From NCBI GenBank assembly GCA_037721555.1, contig JBBJOI010000001.1, positions 62,001-126,000 of the forward strand: a DNA stretch of 64,000 bases, given 5' to 3'. A model generated the notes under the pieces. It saw nothing but the letters and a program-made list of their open reading frames with translations, had not been told where the DNA came from and did no database searches. The DNA comes from Gaiellasilicea sp037721555. Its GTDB lineage: Bacteria > Actinomycetota > Thermoleophilia > Gaiellales > Gaiellaceae. Each line of letters opens with the position of its first letter. Position 1 is the first letter of the stretch. Below, in pieces: positions 26,703 to 34,478 of the stretch. The translations under genes were made by a program, and so were the position numbers.

Positions 26703-26992
26703 CCGCTCCTGCGGGCTCTGGACATCGCCTGCAGCCGCTCCTGCGGTGAGCGGAGCAGGCGCTTGCGCAGCCGCGCATCCTGCGGCTCGTCCAGCTCATG
26801 AGGCACCAGCGCCGCCTGGAGGTCGAAGCCGCAGGCGCGCACGACCTCCCGCAGCGTCTCGAAGCTCGGCTGAACGACGTCGCGTTCCCAGCGCGCGAGC
26901 TGGGCGCGATCCTTGCCGCTGCGCTGCGAGAGCTCGACCTGCGAGAGCCCGGCCCGCAGACGCGCCTCCCGAATCAGCATCCCACTGGTCAC
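26699..26992 (-). CDS. XRE-family HTH protein, antitoxin-like
   Basis: 97 aa starting MTSGMLIREARLRAGLSQVE. Helix-turn-helix at about 15-50 (LSQVELSQRSGKDRAQLARW). The C-terminal part (DEPQDARLRKRLLRSPQERL) likely contacts its partner. It is upstream of and coupled to the nucleotidyltransferase gene, the standard antitoxin-first order. Confidence 0.75.
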   Translation of the reverse strand: MTSGMLIREARLRAGLSQVELSQRSGKDRAQLARWERDVVQPSFETLREVVRACGFDLQAALVPHELDEPQDARLRKRLLRSPQERLQAMSRARRSG

Positions 26993-27048
26993 GAACCCAT
27001 CCTAGCCCTCTGTAGCCGAATATCCTACTGAGACTTATCTGCTACACT

Positions 27049-27372
27049 GTGTCGATGCGCCGTGTTGCGCCGGAGCAGTTGGAACTCGAGGTGACCCGTC
27101 CGGAGCCACCGTCCCCAAACGCTGACCGCATGGAACGCGCTGTGCAGCGACCCTCAGCCGCCGAGCTTCTCGAGACTCCAGACGCTCTGCTCACCCGCTC
27201 GCACCTACGCGGGCTTGGTCTGGAGCGACGCGCGATCGACGCCGTCTTCCGCACGCTTCCAGTCGTTGCGCTGCCGGGCTACTCACGGCCGATGATCCGG
27301 GCGCGGGAGTATCTCGCTTTGGTGGAGGAGCACACCTACCGTGACGACCGCGTTCGTCCTCGTCATGCCTAG
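27049..27372 (+). CDS. Excisionase-like protein
   Basis: About 105-107 aa; start is either GTG 27049 or the ATG two codons on (MRRVAPEQ). The helix DALLTRSHLRGLGLERRAID followed by the wing-like VVALPGYSRPMIRAREYLAL resembles small DNA-binding proteins found before actinobacterial integrases. It overlaps the integrase start and is probably its directionality factor. A TACACT -10-like box lies just before the start, suggesting a leaderless message. Confidence 0.6.
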   Translation: MSMRRVAPEQLELEVTRPEPPSPNADRMERAVQRPSAAELLETPDALLTRSHLRGLGLERRAIDAVFRTLPVVALPGYSRPMIRAREYLALVEEHTYRDDRVRPRHA

Positions 27373-28438
27373 TGTCTGGATCGAGCGCCGCAAGACCGCC
27401 AACGGGCAGATCCGCTACCTGGTCAAGTACCGACTTGGCGGCCGCGAGAGCGCGCGGCGCTACGCGGGCTCATTCGAGACGAAACGTGCCGTGCTGACCC
27501 GCCGCGCCTGGGTCGCCGGCGAACTAGCCGCAATGCGCGCGCCCACCATCAACCTGACCGACAACCCAAGCCTCGCCGCGCCAACGATTGCCGAGACGGC
27601 CGAGCGCTGGCGCGCCTCCCGCGTCGACGTCGCGGACGGCACAGCTGTCGGCCATCGCGTCCAACTCGCCCGCGTCCTGCCGATGCTCGGCTCCCGCCGC
27701 GTCGACGAAATCACGACGTCCGACATCGCCGAGCTCGTCGCGGCTCTGCACGCGAACGGCCGTAAGCGCGAAACGATCCGCAAGAGCCTCACCGTCCTCG
27801 CGCAGGTCCTCGATTTCGCAGGCGTCAAGGACAACCCAGCCCGTGATCGCGTACACGTACGGCTGCCACGCGAGGAACGCGAAGAGCCCTCCCCGCCCGT
27901 CGCCGGCCAGATCGAGGCCGTCCTGCGCCTGATGCCGCGCCCCTATGCACTCGCGATTCTCGTGCTCGACGCGACCGGGATGCGCGTGGGCGAGCTTGAG
28001 GAGAAGGGCCTGCGCTACGGCGACCTCGACGAGCCGAACACACGTTGGCGCGTCCGCCGCGCGGTCGAGAAGAGCCGTCGCGGCCGCTGGGTCTCGCTCC
28101 CGCCCGACCTCTTCGTCGCCGTCATCGCGACGCTGCCTCCGCGCGAGGACCGCGACCCAGAGCGGCCGGTGTTCCCCGGCCTGACCCAGGAGCGGCTGCG
28201 CACGGCGATCGCCCGCGCCTGCAGGGCATCGGGGACGCCGATGTGGTCGCCCCACGACCTGCGGCATCGACGAATCAGCCTCTGGCACCGGCAAGGCGAA
28301 ACCTGGGCACTCATCGGCGCACGCGTCGGACAGAGGTCACTCTCAGTTACCGCCGACACGTACACCCACGTGCTGCTCGACGACCGCGAACTCGACTACC
28401 CTCGCCTAGCGGTCGAACTCGAGATCACGACCGAATGA
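27341..28438 (+). CDS. int: Tyrosine recombinase (integrase)
   Basis: 365 aa from GTG 27341, or 357 from ATG 27365. The core-binding domain (about 70-165) is followed by the catalytic domain with R in ATGMRVGEL, HDLRHRR, and the nucleophile in TADTYTHVL. The usual LGH before the tyrosine is VGQ here (ARVGQRSLSV), a His-to-Gln change in the second conserved histidine position. It is the only integrase in the island and the natural candidate for integration at the tRNA 3' end, 2.6 kb away. Confidence 0.92.
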   Translation: MTTAFVLVMPSVWIERRKTANGQIRYLVKYRLGGRESARRYAGSFETKRAVLTRRAWVAGELAAMRAPTINLTDNPSLAAPTIAETAERWRASRVDVADGTAVGHRVQLARVLPMLGSRRVDEITTSDIAELVAALHANGRKRETIRKSLTVLAQVLDFAGVKDNPARDRVHVRLPREEREEPSPPVAGQIEAVLRLMPRPYALAILVLDATGMRVGELEEKGLRYGDLDEPNTRWRVRRAVEKSRRGRWVSLPPDLFVAVIATLPPREDRDPERPVFPGLTQERLRTAIARACRASGTPMWSPHDLRHRRISLWHRQGETWALIGARVGQRSLSVTADTYTHVLLDDRELDYPRLAVELEITTE

Positions 28439-28689
28439 CGTTCTGACGGAACGCGCGCGCTTCCCATTCGAAGCCCAACTGAGGAGAGCGCTGAGAGCGA
28501 CACGCGTTCTCAAGCGAGAGCGACGCTCGCCCAGACGAGCGGATGTCGCCAGAGCTTCTATTGTTCACCGCACGTGCTCGAGCAACCGTTGTACCGCTCG
28601 GGCGGATGTCGGAACTCCGACACGAACTACTGGCCTGCCCGAACAACTCTCACGTCCGAAACACCCTCGCGAGTTAGGAAAGCTCTCCC

Positions 28690-29310
28690 ATGAAGATCGC
28701 CAAGAGTGCTGTCGGAGGAGCTGCGGTTGTTGCCATTGCGGCTGCGGTTCTTGCTACCACGACAATGGCCGGCGAGGGTCGGACGGCCGACGGCAGGTGG
28801 GTATGGGATCAACGCGTGCCAGGAACGCGTGATCTCCAGCTTCCCGCGACGGGCCAAGCGGCGGCGCAGGCCGTGATCGCGATCTCGGAGCGGCAGGTTG
28901 ATCCACTTAGCCTGCGGCGCGTGATCAGCGCCGGCATTGGCAGACGAGAGCTCGTATTGATCGCCGCTCAGGATGCGACAGGTGCACCGTGTCTGTCCTT
29001 CATCTCCGGCGGTGGCGGACGTCAGTTCAGCTGTCTGGAGGAGAGTGTCGGCAACAGTGCGATCATTCGCTTTGTCGCGGACGGTGGGACAAAGCTTGGC
29101 ATCGTCAGCTGGGTGACCGTTGTTGGTGTCGTCCGCAGCGACGTCTCGCGTCTCACGGTAGTTACCACGGCCGGCGAAGAAAGGAAGCTGGCGCTAAACC
29201 AATGGCGAGCCTTCGCCTACGCGCCTTCTTCTGGACCTGACTTCCCAACGGCGCTCCGCGCCTATGGCACTGACGGGTCGCTTATCGAACAGGTCTTGAC
29301 TCCCGCGTAA
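28690..29310 (+). CDS. Secreted protein of unknown function
   Basis: 206 aa with a signal peptide (MKIAKSAVGGAAVVAIAAAV, cut near TMA-G). The mature part has two Cys (APCLSF and FSCLEE) about 15 apart, probably disulphide linked, and alternating hydrophobic strands. No family recognised. Together with the next two genes it forms a block of small exported proteins in the island. Nothing gene-like lies in 28439-28689. Confidence 0.65.
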   Translation: MKIAKSAVGGAAVVAIAAAVLATTTMAGEGRTADGRWVWDQRVPGTRDLQLPATGQAAAQAVIAISERQVDPLSLRRVISAGIGRRELVLIAAQDATGAPCLSFISGGGGRQFSCLEESVGNSAIIRFVADGGTKLGIVSWVTVVGVVRSDVSRLTVVTTAGEERKLALNQWRAFAYAPSSGPDFPTALRAYGTDGSLIEQVLTPA

Positions 29311-29426
29311 TGAAACCCGCGCAGGAATAGAGAGCACGTCGCGGGCAGTCATCGGAGCGAATTCAGGATGCGCCTGGCGAGCGTCGGCGAAGCGGGTCGC
29401 CGAGCCCTCGAACGTACCTTTCGGGG

Positions 29427-29987
29427 CTAGGGGTGCTTCCGAGGAACCTGGATACGCAATGTGTCTGTACGCGTGACGATGTGGCTACCGCTGCGCAGGA
29501 TAAGCCGCGCCGCCGTCTGTCCCTTCGGGACGGTGATGAAGAAGAATCCCGCCGCGATTGGCCGCGAAACCCAGGTGACTGCGATGGGGTACTGCCGTGA
29601 GCCGAACGTCACGAACAATGCCCCCCGGGCCTCGGCGACAATGTCCCCTGCGATCGCCTCTAGGCCTTGGCTGGTGCCGAGAAGCGTCGGATTGATCGTG
29701 TTTGCGGCACGGACTCGGCATCCGGCGAACCCGCCGGAGAACGCCTTGCAGAAGTTGCCGTTCCTGGTAGGCGCTACGGCGAGCCGGTGACCCGCAAACA
29801 CGCCGACGATCCGCGAGTTCGGGCGAACATCTCGCGGGATCCCTTCGATCCAGCCATGCGGGAGCTGGCTGAACTCGACGACCCGCGGATTGGAAGTCCC
29901 GGACGCACCCGCTGCGGTCGCCACCAGCAGCGCACACGTCGCAGCTGCGGCTGTGATGAGGGCGGCTACCGAACGCAGCTGTAACAC
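29427..29987 (-). CDS. Secreted protein of unknown function
   Basis: 186 aa if started at GTG 29987, giving a signal peptide (VLQLRSVAALITAAAATCAL then GASG). The mature part has two Cys (GNFCKAF, GGFAGCRVRA) and beta-rich sequence with FFFITVPKGQTAARLILRSG. An open frame continues upstream but is not signal-like. Unrecognised; the layout (two Cys, strand-rich) resembles the protein at 28690-29310. Confidence 0.6.
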   Translation of the reverse strand: MLQLRSVAALITAAAATCALLVATAAGASGTSNPRVVEFSQLPHGWIEGIPRDVRPNSRIVGVFAGHRLAVAPTRNGNFCKAFSGGFAGCRVRAANTINPTLLGTSQGLEAIAGDIVAEARGALFVTFGSRQYPIAVTWVSRPIAAGFFFITVPKGQTAARLILRSGSHIVTRTDTLRIQVPRKHP

Positions 29988-30129
29988 GCGGGAACCATAC
30001 AACGGCAGCCGCCCTGTTAGGGAAATTCCCGCACGCTGGCCAAGGCGACCGATCGGCGCAAGAGCGCGCTCGGTCGCCGGGGCCGCCACGCAGGAACCTG
30101 AACGAGCCGGAAGGCGTAGAAACAGCAGC

Positions 30130-30726
30130 ATGATGTGCAATCTGAGAACCACCCTCCCGATTGGGGTCCTGCTCTCAGGACTGGTTTTCTTTGCGGGCTG
30201 CACCGGAGAGGAGGGCGGCGACGGTGTACGCCGCGCTGGGAACGTGAGTTGGGCTGAGTTGCGGCGACCGCTGCGGATCGACGCGCTAGAGACGGCAGCG
30301 AGATGCCCTGTTTCACCCGCCCGCGTGCTTTCGTCGCGGTTCGCGCCGGGTCAGGGAACGGGCCCTGTGTATCCGTTGGGTGCCGCCGGAGGTCTGCGGT
30401 TCATCTACCCCGTCGAGTTAACACAGGTCTGGTATCCGTCCGAGTGGAGCGGCAACAAGGTGGCCTGGGTAGCGCGCACGGGCTTCGCTGGACGCGTACT
30501 GATTCGTGGTGGGCGGCGCGACGGATCCGATGGCCTTAGGTTTGGCGACAGACCCCAGCCACAGGTGGAGCTGAGGCTCAGGTTCAGCGCAGGCGATCTC
30601 GGCGAGGGCAGCTGGCTCAACAAGGGGACGTACACGCGCGTACGCGCACCCGGCTGCTATGCGTGGCAAATCGATGGTCGCGACTTCACCCGCGTGATCA
30701 CGTTCCGCGCGATCCGCGTCCGGTGA
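30130..30726 (+). CDS. Putative lipoprotein of unknown function
   Basis: 198 aa from ATG 30130. Lipobox LVFFAGC at about 19-25 after a hydrophobic stretch. The mature domain has Cys in AARCPVS and APGCYAWQIDGRDFTRVI; the latter segment (GCYAWQ near the end) is reminiscent of small beta-sandwich domains of secreted actinobacterial proteins. Membrane-anchored outside the cell by inference. Confidence 0.65.
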   Translation: MMCNLRTTLPIGVLLSGLVFFAGCTGEEGGDGVRRAGNVSWAELRRPLRIDALETAARCPVSPARVLSSRFAPGQGTGPVYPLGAAGGLRFIYPVELTQVWYPSEWSGNKVAWVARTGFAGRVLIRGGRRDGSDGLRFGDRPQPQVELRLRFSAGDLGEGSWLNKGTYTRVRAPGCYAWQIDGRDFTRVITFRAIRVR

Positions 30727-30907
30727 CGCAAGGCGGCCGTCCAAGGCCAAGCGCTGGACGTCCTTGACATAGCGGTAACACGTCCGGCGCTCAGCAACAT
30801 CGCTCTCAGGGACGGTAAGACCTGGACTCAATGTCAGGCCGAGCCTCCTCACGCGTCGTGACGTAGACGAGATTTCGACGCGGCGGGGGTAGGGCGGCTG
30901 GGACGCC

Positions 30908-30932
30908 GTGGGGGCACCGGTGGGGGCACGCC
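30908..30932 (+). promoter_or_regulatory. Tandem GTGGGGGCAC element, candidate integrase arm site
   Basis: gtgggggcac then cggtgggggcacgcc, two direct copies of the decamer GTGGGGGCAC, 75 bp inside the tRNA-proximal end of the island. It is matched at 24 of 25 positions by 7731-7755 at the other end. Confidence 0.55.
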
Positions 30933-31006
30933 ACGCACATAGGTGACATACCCGGCTCGCCTGACCCGCATGAACATGCGGAACGGGTCAGCCGGTGCGG
31001 TTTCGT

Positions 31007-31024
31007 ATGGGCCCGCCTGGATTC
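31007..31024. other. Putative attachment site (tRNA end of island)
   Basis: atgggcccgcctggattc, identical to 7681-7698. Seventeen of these bases are the 3' end of the tRNA (T stem, acceptor arm, discriminator), so integration would restore the tRNA, as normal for tRNA-targeting integrases. Everything between the copies (23.3 kb) would be the element. Confidence 0.75.
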
Positions 31025-31081
31025 GAACCAGGGACCAACCGATTATGAGTCGGCTGCTCTGAACCGCTGAGCTACGGGCCC
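31008..31081 (-). tRNA. tRNA with anticodon CAU (Ile2 or elongator Met)
   Basis: 74 nt cloverleaf on the minus strand: acceptor GGGCCCG / CGGGCCC, D arm GCTC / GAGC, anticodon loop CTCATAA, T arm CCTGG-TTCGAAT-CCAGG, discriminator A; CCA is not encoded. The anticodon arm ACTCATAATCG with TTGGTC afterwards is more like tRNA-Ile2 (lysidine-modified) than elongator Met, but this is not decisive. Its 3' end is the putative island attachment site. Confidence 0.92.
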
Positions 31082-31151
31082 GCTCACTGGAGCGTAACGC
31101 CGGCCGGTTCTCCCCACGGTGGGCGGCAGCCGACTGCCACAATGTCACGCA

Positions 31152-31604
31152 GTGAAAGCCTATGGGCAGGAGACGCAGCTCCGGACCGCGGGGGGGCTGT
31201 CCGTCAAGGACATCACGGAAGAGGTACAGGAGGCGGTCGCGGCGAGCGGGGTCAAGAACGGAATCTGCTCGGTCTACTCGCCCCACACAACCTGCTCGGT
31301 GCGGGTCAACGAGTTCGAATCGGGTTTTCTCGAAGACTTCGCGCTCCTCCTGAAGCGCCTCGTTCCTAGCGATCGGTACTACGCCCACGACGACTGGGAC
31401 AAGCGCACCGAGAACATCTGCCCGGAGGACATGGACTTCGGGAACGGCCACTCGCACTGCATGTCCATGCTGCTCGGGCCTGCGGGCGAGTCGATCCCCG
31501 TTCGCGACGGCGACCTCTGCCTCGGGACCTGGCAGCGGGTGCTCTTCCTCGAGCTCGACCGCGAGCGCGACCGGCGCTGGCTCGTCCAGGTCGTCGGCGT
31601 CTAG
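31152..31604 (+). CDS. YjbQ family protein (secondary thiamine-phosphate synthase fold)
   Basis: 150 aa from GTG 31152 (VKAYGQETQLRT). The UPF0047/YjbQ family has weak thiamine-phosphate synthase activity in vitro and an unclear role in vivo. Signature motifs: SPHTTCSVRVNE, and GNGHSHCMSMLLGPAGESIP near the C-terminal third, with metal-binding His. Normal length. First gene outside the island. Confidence 0.93.
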   Translation: MKAYGQETQLRTAGGLSVKDITEEVQEAVAASGVKNGICSVYSPHTTCSVRVNEFESGFLEDFALLLKRLVPSDRYYAHDDWDKRTENICPEDMDFGNGHSHCMSMLLGPAGESIPVRDGDLCLGTWQRVLFLELDRERDRRWLVQVVGV

Positions 31605-31613
31605 GAACAGTCA

Positions 31614-32336
31614 CTAGCTCTTCGAAGCGCGGTACGCGCGCGCCTCCTCCACGAGCGCCCTGAAGAGCGCCGCGTCCTCCCCCTCCTCGGGATGCCAGAG
31701 CACGCCGAGCGCGAAGCGCCTCTCCGCGCTCTCGAGTGCCTCCGGCGTCCCGTCCTCGGCCCACGCCACCGTCCTCAGCCCCTCCCCGAGGCGGCCGAAG
31801 CCCTGGTGGTGGTGCGACTTGACGGGCGCCCGCTCCCCCAGAAGCCCGCCGAGGCGGCTGCCGGACTCGACAGCGACGTCGTGGTCGGCGAACACCCCTG
31901 GGGTGTGCTTGTGCTTCTCGTCGCCGACGACGTCCGGGAGATGCTGGACGAGATCACCTCCCAGCGCGACATTGAGCACCTGAGAGCCGCGGCACACGGC
32001 GAGCACCGGCATGTCCCGCGCCAGCGCAGCCTGGAGCAGCGCCAGCTCGCCGGCGTCACGGTCTGCCCGCACGCCCGTCGTCTTCGGATGCGGCTCCTGG
32101 CCGTAGGTGACTGGGTCGAGATCCGAGCCGCCCGAGAACAGCACCCCGTCGAGCGCGTCGAGCGTCTCGTCGATCCCGTCTGCGGCGGGCGGAACGATCA
32201 GCGCGCGTCCGCCTGCCCGCTCGATCGCACGGACGTAGGCGAGCGGGATCAGCGCGGCAGGCACACTCCACACGCCCCAGCTCACGGCCGGCTCCGCGTA
32301 CGCCGTGATCCCGATCATGGGTCTAGCCACGCTCAA
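31614..32336 (-). CDS. Class I glutamine amidotransferase, gamma-glutamyl hydrolase (peptidase C26)
   Basis: 240 aa resembling PuuD-type gamma-glutamyl-GABA hydrolases. IGITAY at the start, oxyanion SGGSDLDP, nucleophile Cys in LAVCRGSQVLNVALGG, and His/Glu in GVLWHPEEGED. It hydrolyses gamma-glutamyl amides in putrescine or related amine breakdown; the exact substrate cannot be told. Convergent with yjbQ, 10 bp apart. Confidence 0.9.
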   Translation of the reverse strand: MSVARPMIGITAYAEPAVSWGVWSVPAALIPLAYVRAIERAGGRALIVPPAADGIDETLDALDGVLFSGGSDLDPVTYGQEPHPKTTGVRADRDAGELALLQAALARDMPVLAVCRGSQVLNVALGGDLVQHLPDVVGDEKHKHTPGVFADHDVAVESGSRLGGLLGERAPVKSHHHQGFGRLGEGLRTVAWAEDGTPEALESAERRFALGVLWHPEEGEDAALFRALVEEARAYRASKS

Positions 32337-32376
32337 AAGAGGCGCTCGCGCTCGTAGCAGTATGGGGCATCACTCA

Positions 32377-32739
32377 TCAAGTAGAGGAAGGTTCCTGGTA
32401 CAGGCCGATCACGTTTCCTCCGGGATCCCGAAATCGCGCCGTGAGCTCGGGCGCGTCCTCTCCGAGCGGCTGCACGACCTCGCCTCCGTGGGCGGTCACC
32501 ATGTCGACCGTCGCGGCGACGCTGTCGACCATGATGTAGAGCAACAGCCCAGGATCAGGAGACGAGGGCCGGCCGGTCACCCAGGTGCCGCTCACTTCGC
32601 CGGTCGTGTCGTCCGAATCAGCAGGACTCCCGTGATCGAGCGGAATCCCGCCGCACGAGCGCGACGAATGCGACAGCGGCGACGCCCCACGCGGGATGGA
32701 GAGGCCGTCGCACGAGGAAAAACTAGAGGATCGCTGCAC
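32377..32739 (-). pseudogene. VOC (glyoxalase-like) protein, N-terminal half lost
   Basis: Only the last 70 residues are family-like: DDTTGEVSGTWVTGRP, LLLYIMVDSVAATVDMVTAH, GGEVVQPLGEDAPE, FRDPGGNVIGLYQE. A VOC domain of this type needs about 50 more residues with a FYxxVFGW start; the preceding frame is Ser-rich and unrelated. It is likely truncated or frameshifted near 32600. Confidence 0.5.
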
Positions 32740-32813
32740 GCACCCGTCTGCACGGGAGCGGTCTAGCCACGACAGCTCGCTCAGCTGAGCCGTGAGCTCG
32801 TGGCGTCACTCGG

Positions 32814-33575
32814 CTAGCCAGTCCAGGCGCCGCCATTCTGGTCGATCGCCTGCCCGGTTACGCCTCGTGCATCCGACGAGAGGAGCCACGCCACCGTGCC
32901 GGCCACGTCCTCCGGCTCACCCATCCGGCCGAGCGGGACGTTGCGCATCGCCTCCCGAAAAGCGTCATCGCGGCTCCCGCCTATCGCCTCTGCAAGCCCG
33001 TCGAGCCCCTCCCACGCCATCTCCGTGTTCACCCAGCCGGGGCAGATCGCGTTCACCTGGATGTGTTGCGGTGCCAACTCGGCAGCCAACGAGCGAACGA
33101 GACCGAGCAGGCCCGCCTTCGAGGCGCTGTAGCCCGTGTAGCCGGGAACCGCGATGCGCGCGAGGATCGACGAGACCACGACGACGTGACGTGGCTCGGG
33201 GCCCTCGGCGAGGTGGCGGACGGCGGCCCGTGCGCACGAGTAGGTGCCGATCAGGTTCGTGTGCACGAGGTCGTCGAAACGATCCGCGCGGCCCTCCTCA
33301 TTCGGTCCGCCGATCCCGCTGTTCGCGACCAGTGCATGGATGGGACCGTACGCCGAGGCCGCCGCGGCAAACGCTTCGTCCACCTGAGCACGATCCCGGA
33401 TATCACAGGCAGCCGCGCGCGCCCCGAGCTCGATGGCGACCCGCTTCAGCCGCTCAGAGTCGCGTGCGAGCAGGGTGATGCTCGCCCCCTCCGCGGCCAG
33501 CCGCTCCGCGATCGCCTTGCCGATCCCGACGCCGCCGCCGGTGACAACGACGTGCCTCCCCTCGAACCGCCTCAT
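32814..33575 (-). CDS. Short-chain dehydrogenase/reductase
   Basis: 253 aa from ATG 33575. NAD(P)-binding TGGGVGIGKA at about 12-21, NSG in the NAG position (LVANSGIGG), catalytic Ser in SSILARI and Y-x3-K (YTGYSASKAG), and the C-terminal PGWVNTEM loop. The long open frame upstream is antisense noise. Substrate unknown. Confidence 0.9.
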   Translation of the reverse strand: MRRFEGRHVVVTGGGVGIGKAIAERLAAEGASITLLARDSERLKRVAIELGARAAACDIRDRAQVDEAFAAAASAYGPIHALVANSGIGGPNEEGRADRFDDLVHTNLIGTYSCARAAVRHLAEGPEPRHVVVVSSILARIAVPGYTGYSASKAGLLGLVRSLAAELAPQHIQVNAICPGWVNTEMAWEGLDGLAEAIGGSRDDAFREAMRNVPLGRMGEPEDVAGTVAWLLSSDARGVTGQAIDQNGGAWTG

Positions 33576-33791
33576 CCAGCCCTCTCCCGCTCGTTCGTCG
33601 TCGCTCGTTGCGTGGTCTCTGCGCCCCCGGACTTGCAGGAGCGGCAGCGGGGAGCATAGATTCCGACCCTTCCGGCTGACCCGCAGAGCTCCGTCCGGCC
33701 CTGATGTCGTCTCAGAGCGTATGAACGAACGGCAAATCTCTCTGTGTGAGCGAAAAAAGCCGCAATTTGCGTCCGCCGCCCGCGGTCGCCT

Positions 33792-33986
33792 CTTGACCGG
33801 TCGCTGGCCACTCCCGTACGGTCGCTCTTGCAGCGAGCACGGAGCGGAAGTAGATCGATGCTCAACCGGAAGGCGTGTACGCGGAAGCGGAAACGTCAGT
33901 CGGAGGAGCGGACGAAACCGCCACCGGCTCGCTGAACTTCTTTGCAAGCACGTCGTGATCTGCTCGCGCAGATCCCTACGTGCGCG
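33792..33986. repeat. Long imperfect direct repeat, copy 1
   Basis: About 195 bp starting cttgaccgg, containing cttgcagcgagcac, ggcggaag-like and gctcgctgaa-tt-ttttgcaagcacgtcg, ending acgtgcgc. Matches 34236-34418 with scattered substitutions and small gaps. It lies in the 33576-34478 gap, which holds no supported gene. Confidence 0.75.
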
Positions 33987-34034
33987 CGAAGACCCCTGAA
34001 GCTGCGTGGGACGAATTCGGGGCTCGGCTTCCGT
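33971..34034. repeat. Nested 64-bp direct repeat, copy 1
   Basis: Starts gatccctacgtgcgcg and continues ccctgaagctgcg ... ggggctcggcttccg. Matches 34053-34115 at most positions. It starts in the end of the longer repeat. Confidence 0.75.
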
Positions 34035-34052
34035 CCGGCCTACTACTTGGCA

Positions 34053-34115
34053 GATCCCGACGTGCGCGAAGAACCCTGAAGCTGCGCGGGACGGATGCGG
34101 GGCTCGGCTTCCGCC
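34053..34115. repeat. Nested 64-bp direct repeat, copy 2
   Basis: gatcccgacgtgcgcgaaga then ccctgaagctgcgcgggacg and ggggctcggcttccg; tandem neighbour of 33971-34034 with an 18-bp spacer. Confidence 0.75.
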
Positions 34116-34235
34116 GGGTGGAAGGCTTGCAGATGGAAGCGAGCAGGACCTCGGTCTGGCCCGACCTGAGCACCTGGACTCAGGGTGCTCGCCGACGGAA
34201 CTGCCGCTATTTGCGGCGCTTGCTAGCTCGGGCAG

Positions 34236-34418
34236 CTTGACCGGCTCTCCCCGACGCCCTAGGTTCTCCCTTGCAGCGAGCACGGGACGCGAGTAGGTCG
34301 AGTCCCCTCCGGTAGGCCGTAGGCGGAAGCCGAAAGTTCGTCGGAGTGGCGGACGAAAGCGCACCCGGCTCGCTGAATTCTTTTGCAAGCACGTCGGGAT
34401 CCGCGACCCTACGTGCGC
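34236..34418. repeat. Long imperfect direct repeat, copy 2
   Basis: Second copy of 33792-33986, sharing cttgcagcgagcacggg, cggaagccgaaa, gcggacgaaa, ggctcgctgaa and ttttgcaagcacgtcggga. It ends about 60 bp before the MFS transporter start, so it may also influence that promoter. Confidence 0.75.
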
Positions 34419-34478
34419 CGATGACCTCTGACGGGCCACCGGCCTGGTTCGCACCGCCTGCGCTGCGACCGAGCCGAC

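Noticed and set aside
26152..26799. 215-aa minus frame overlapping the nucleotidyltransferase
   Set aside because: Arg/Ala-rich shadow; the gene in the other frame has a coherent fold pattern and ATGA coupling.
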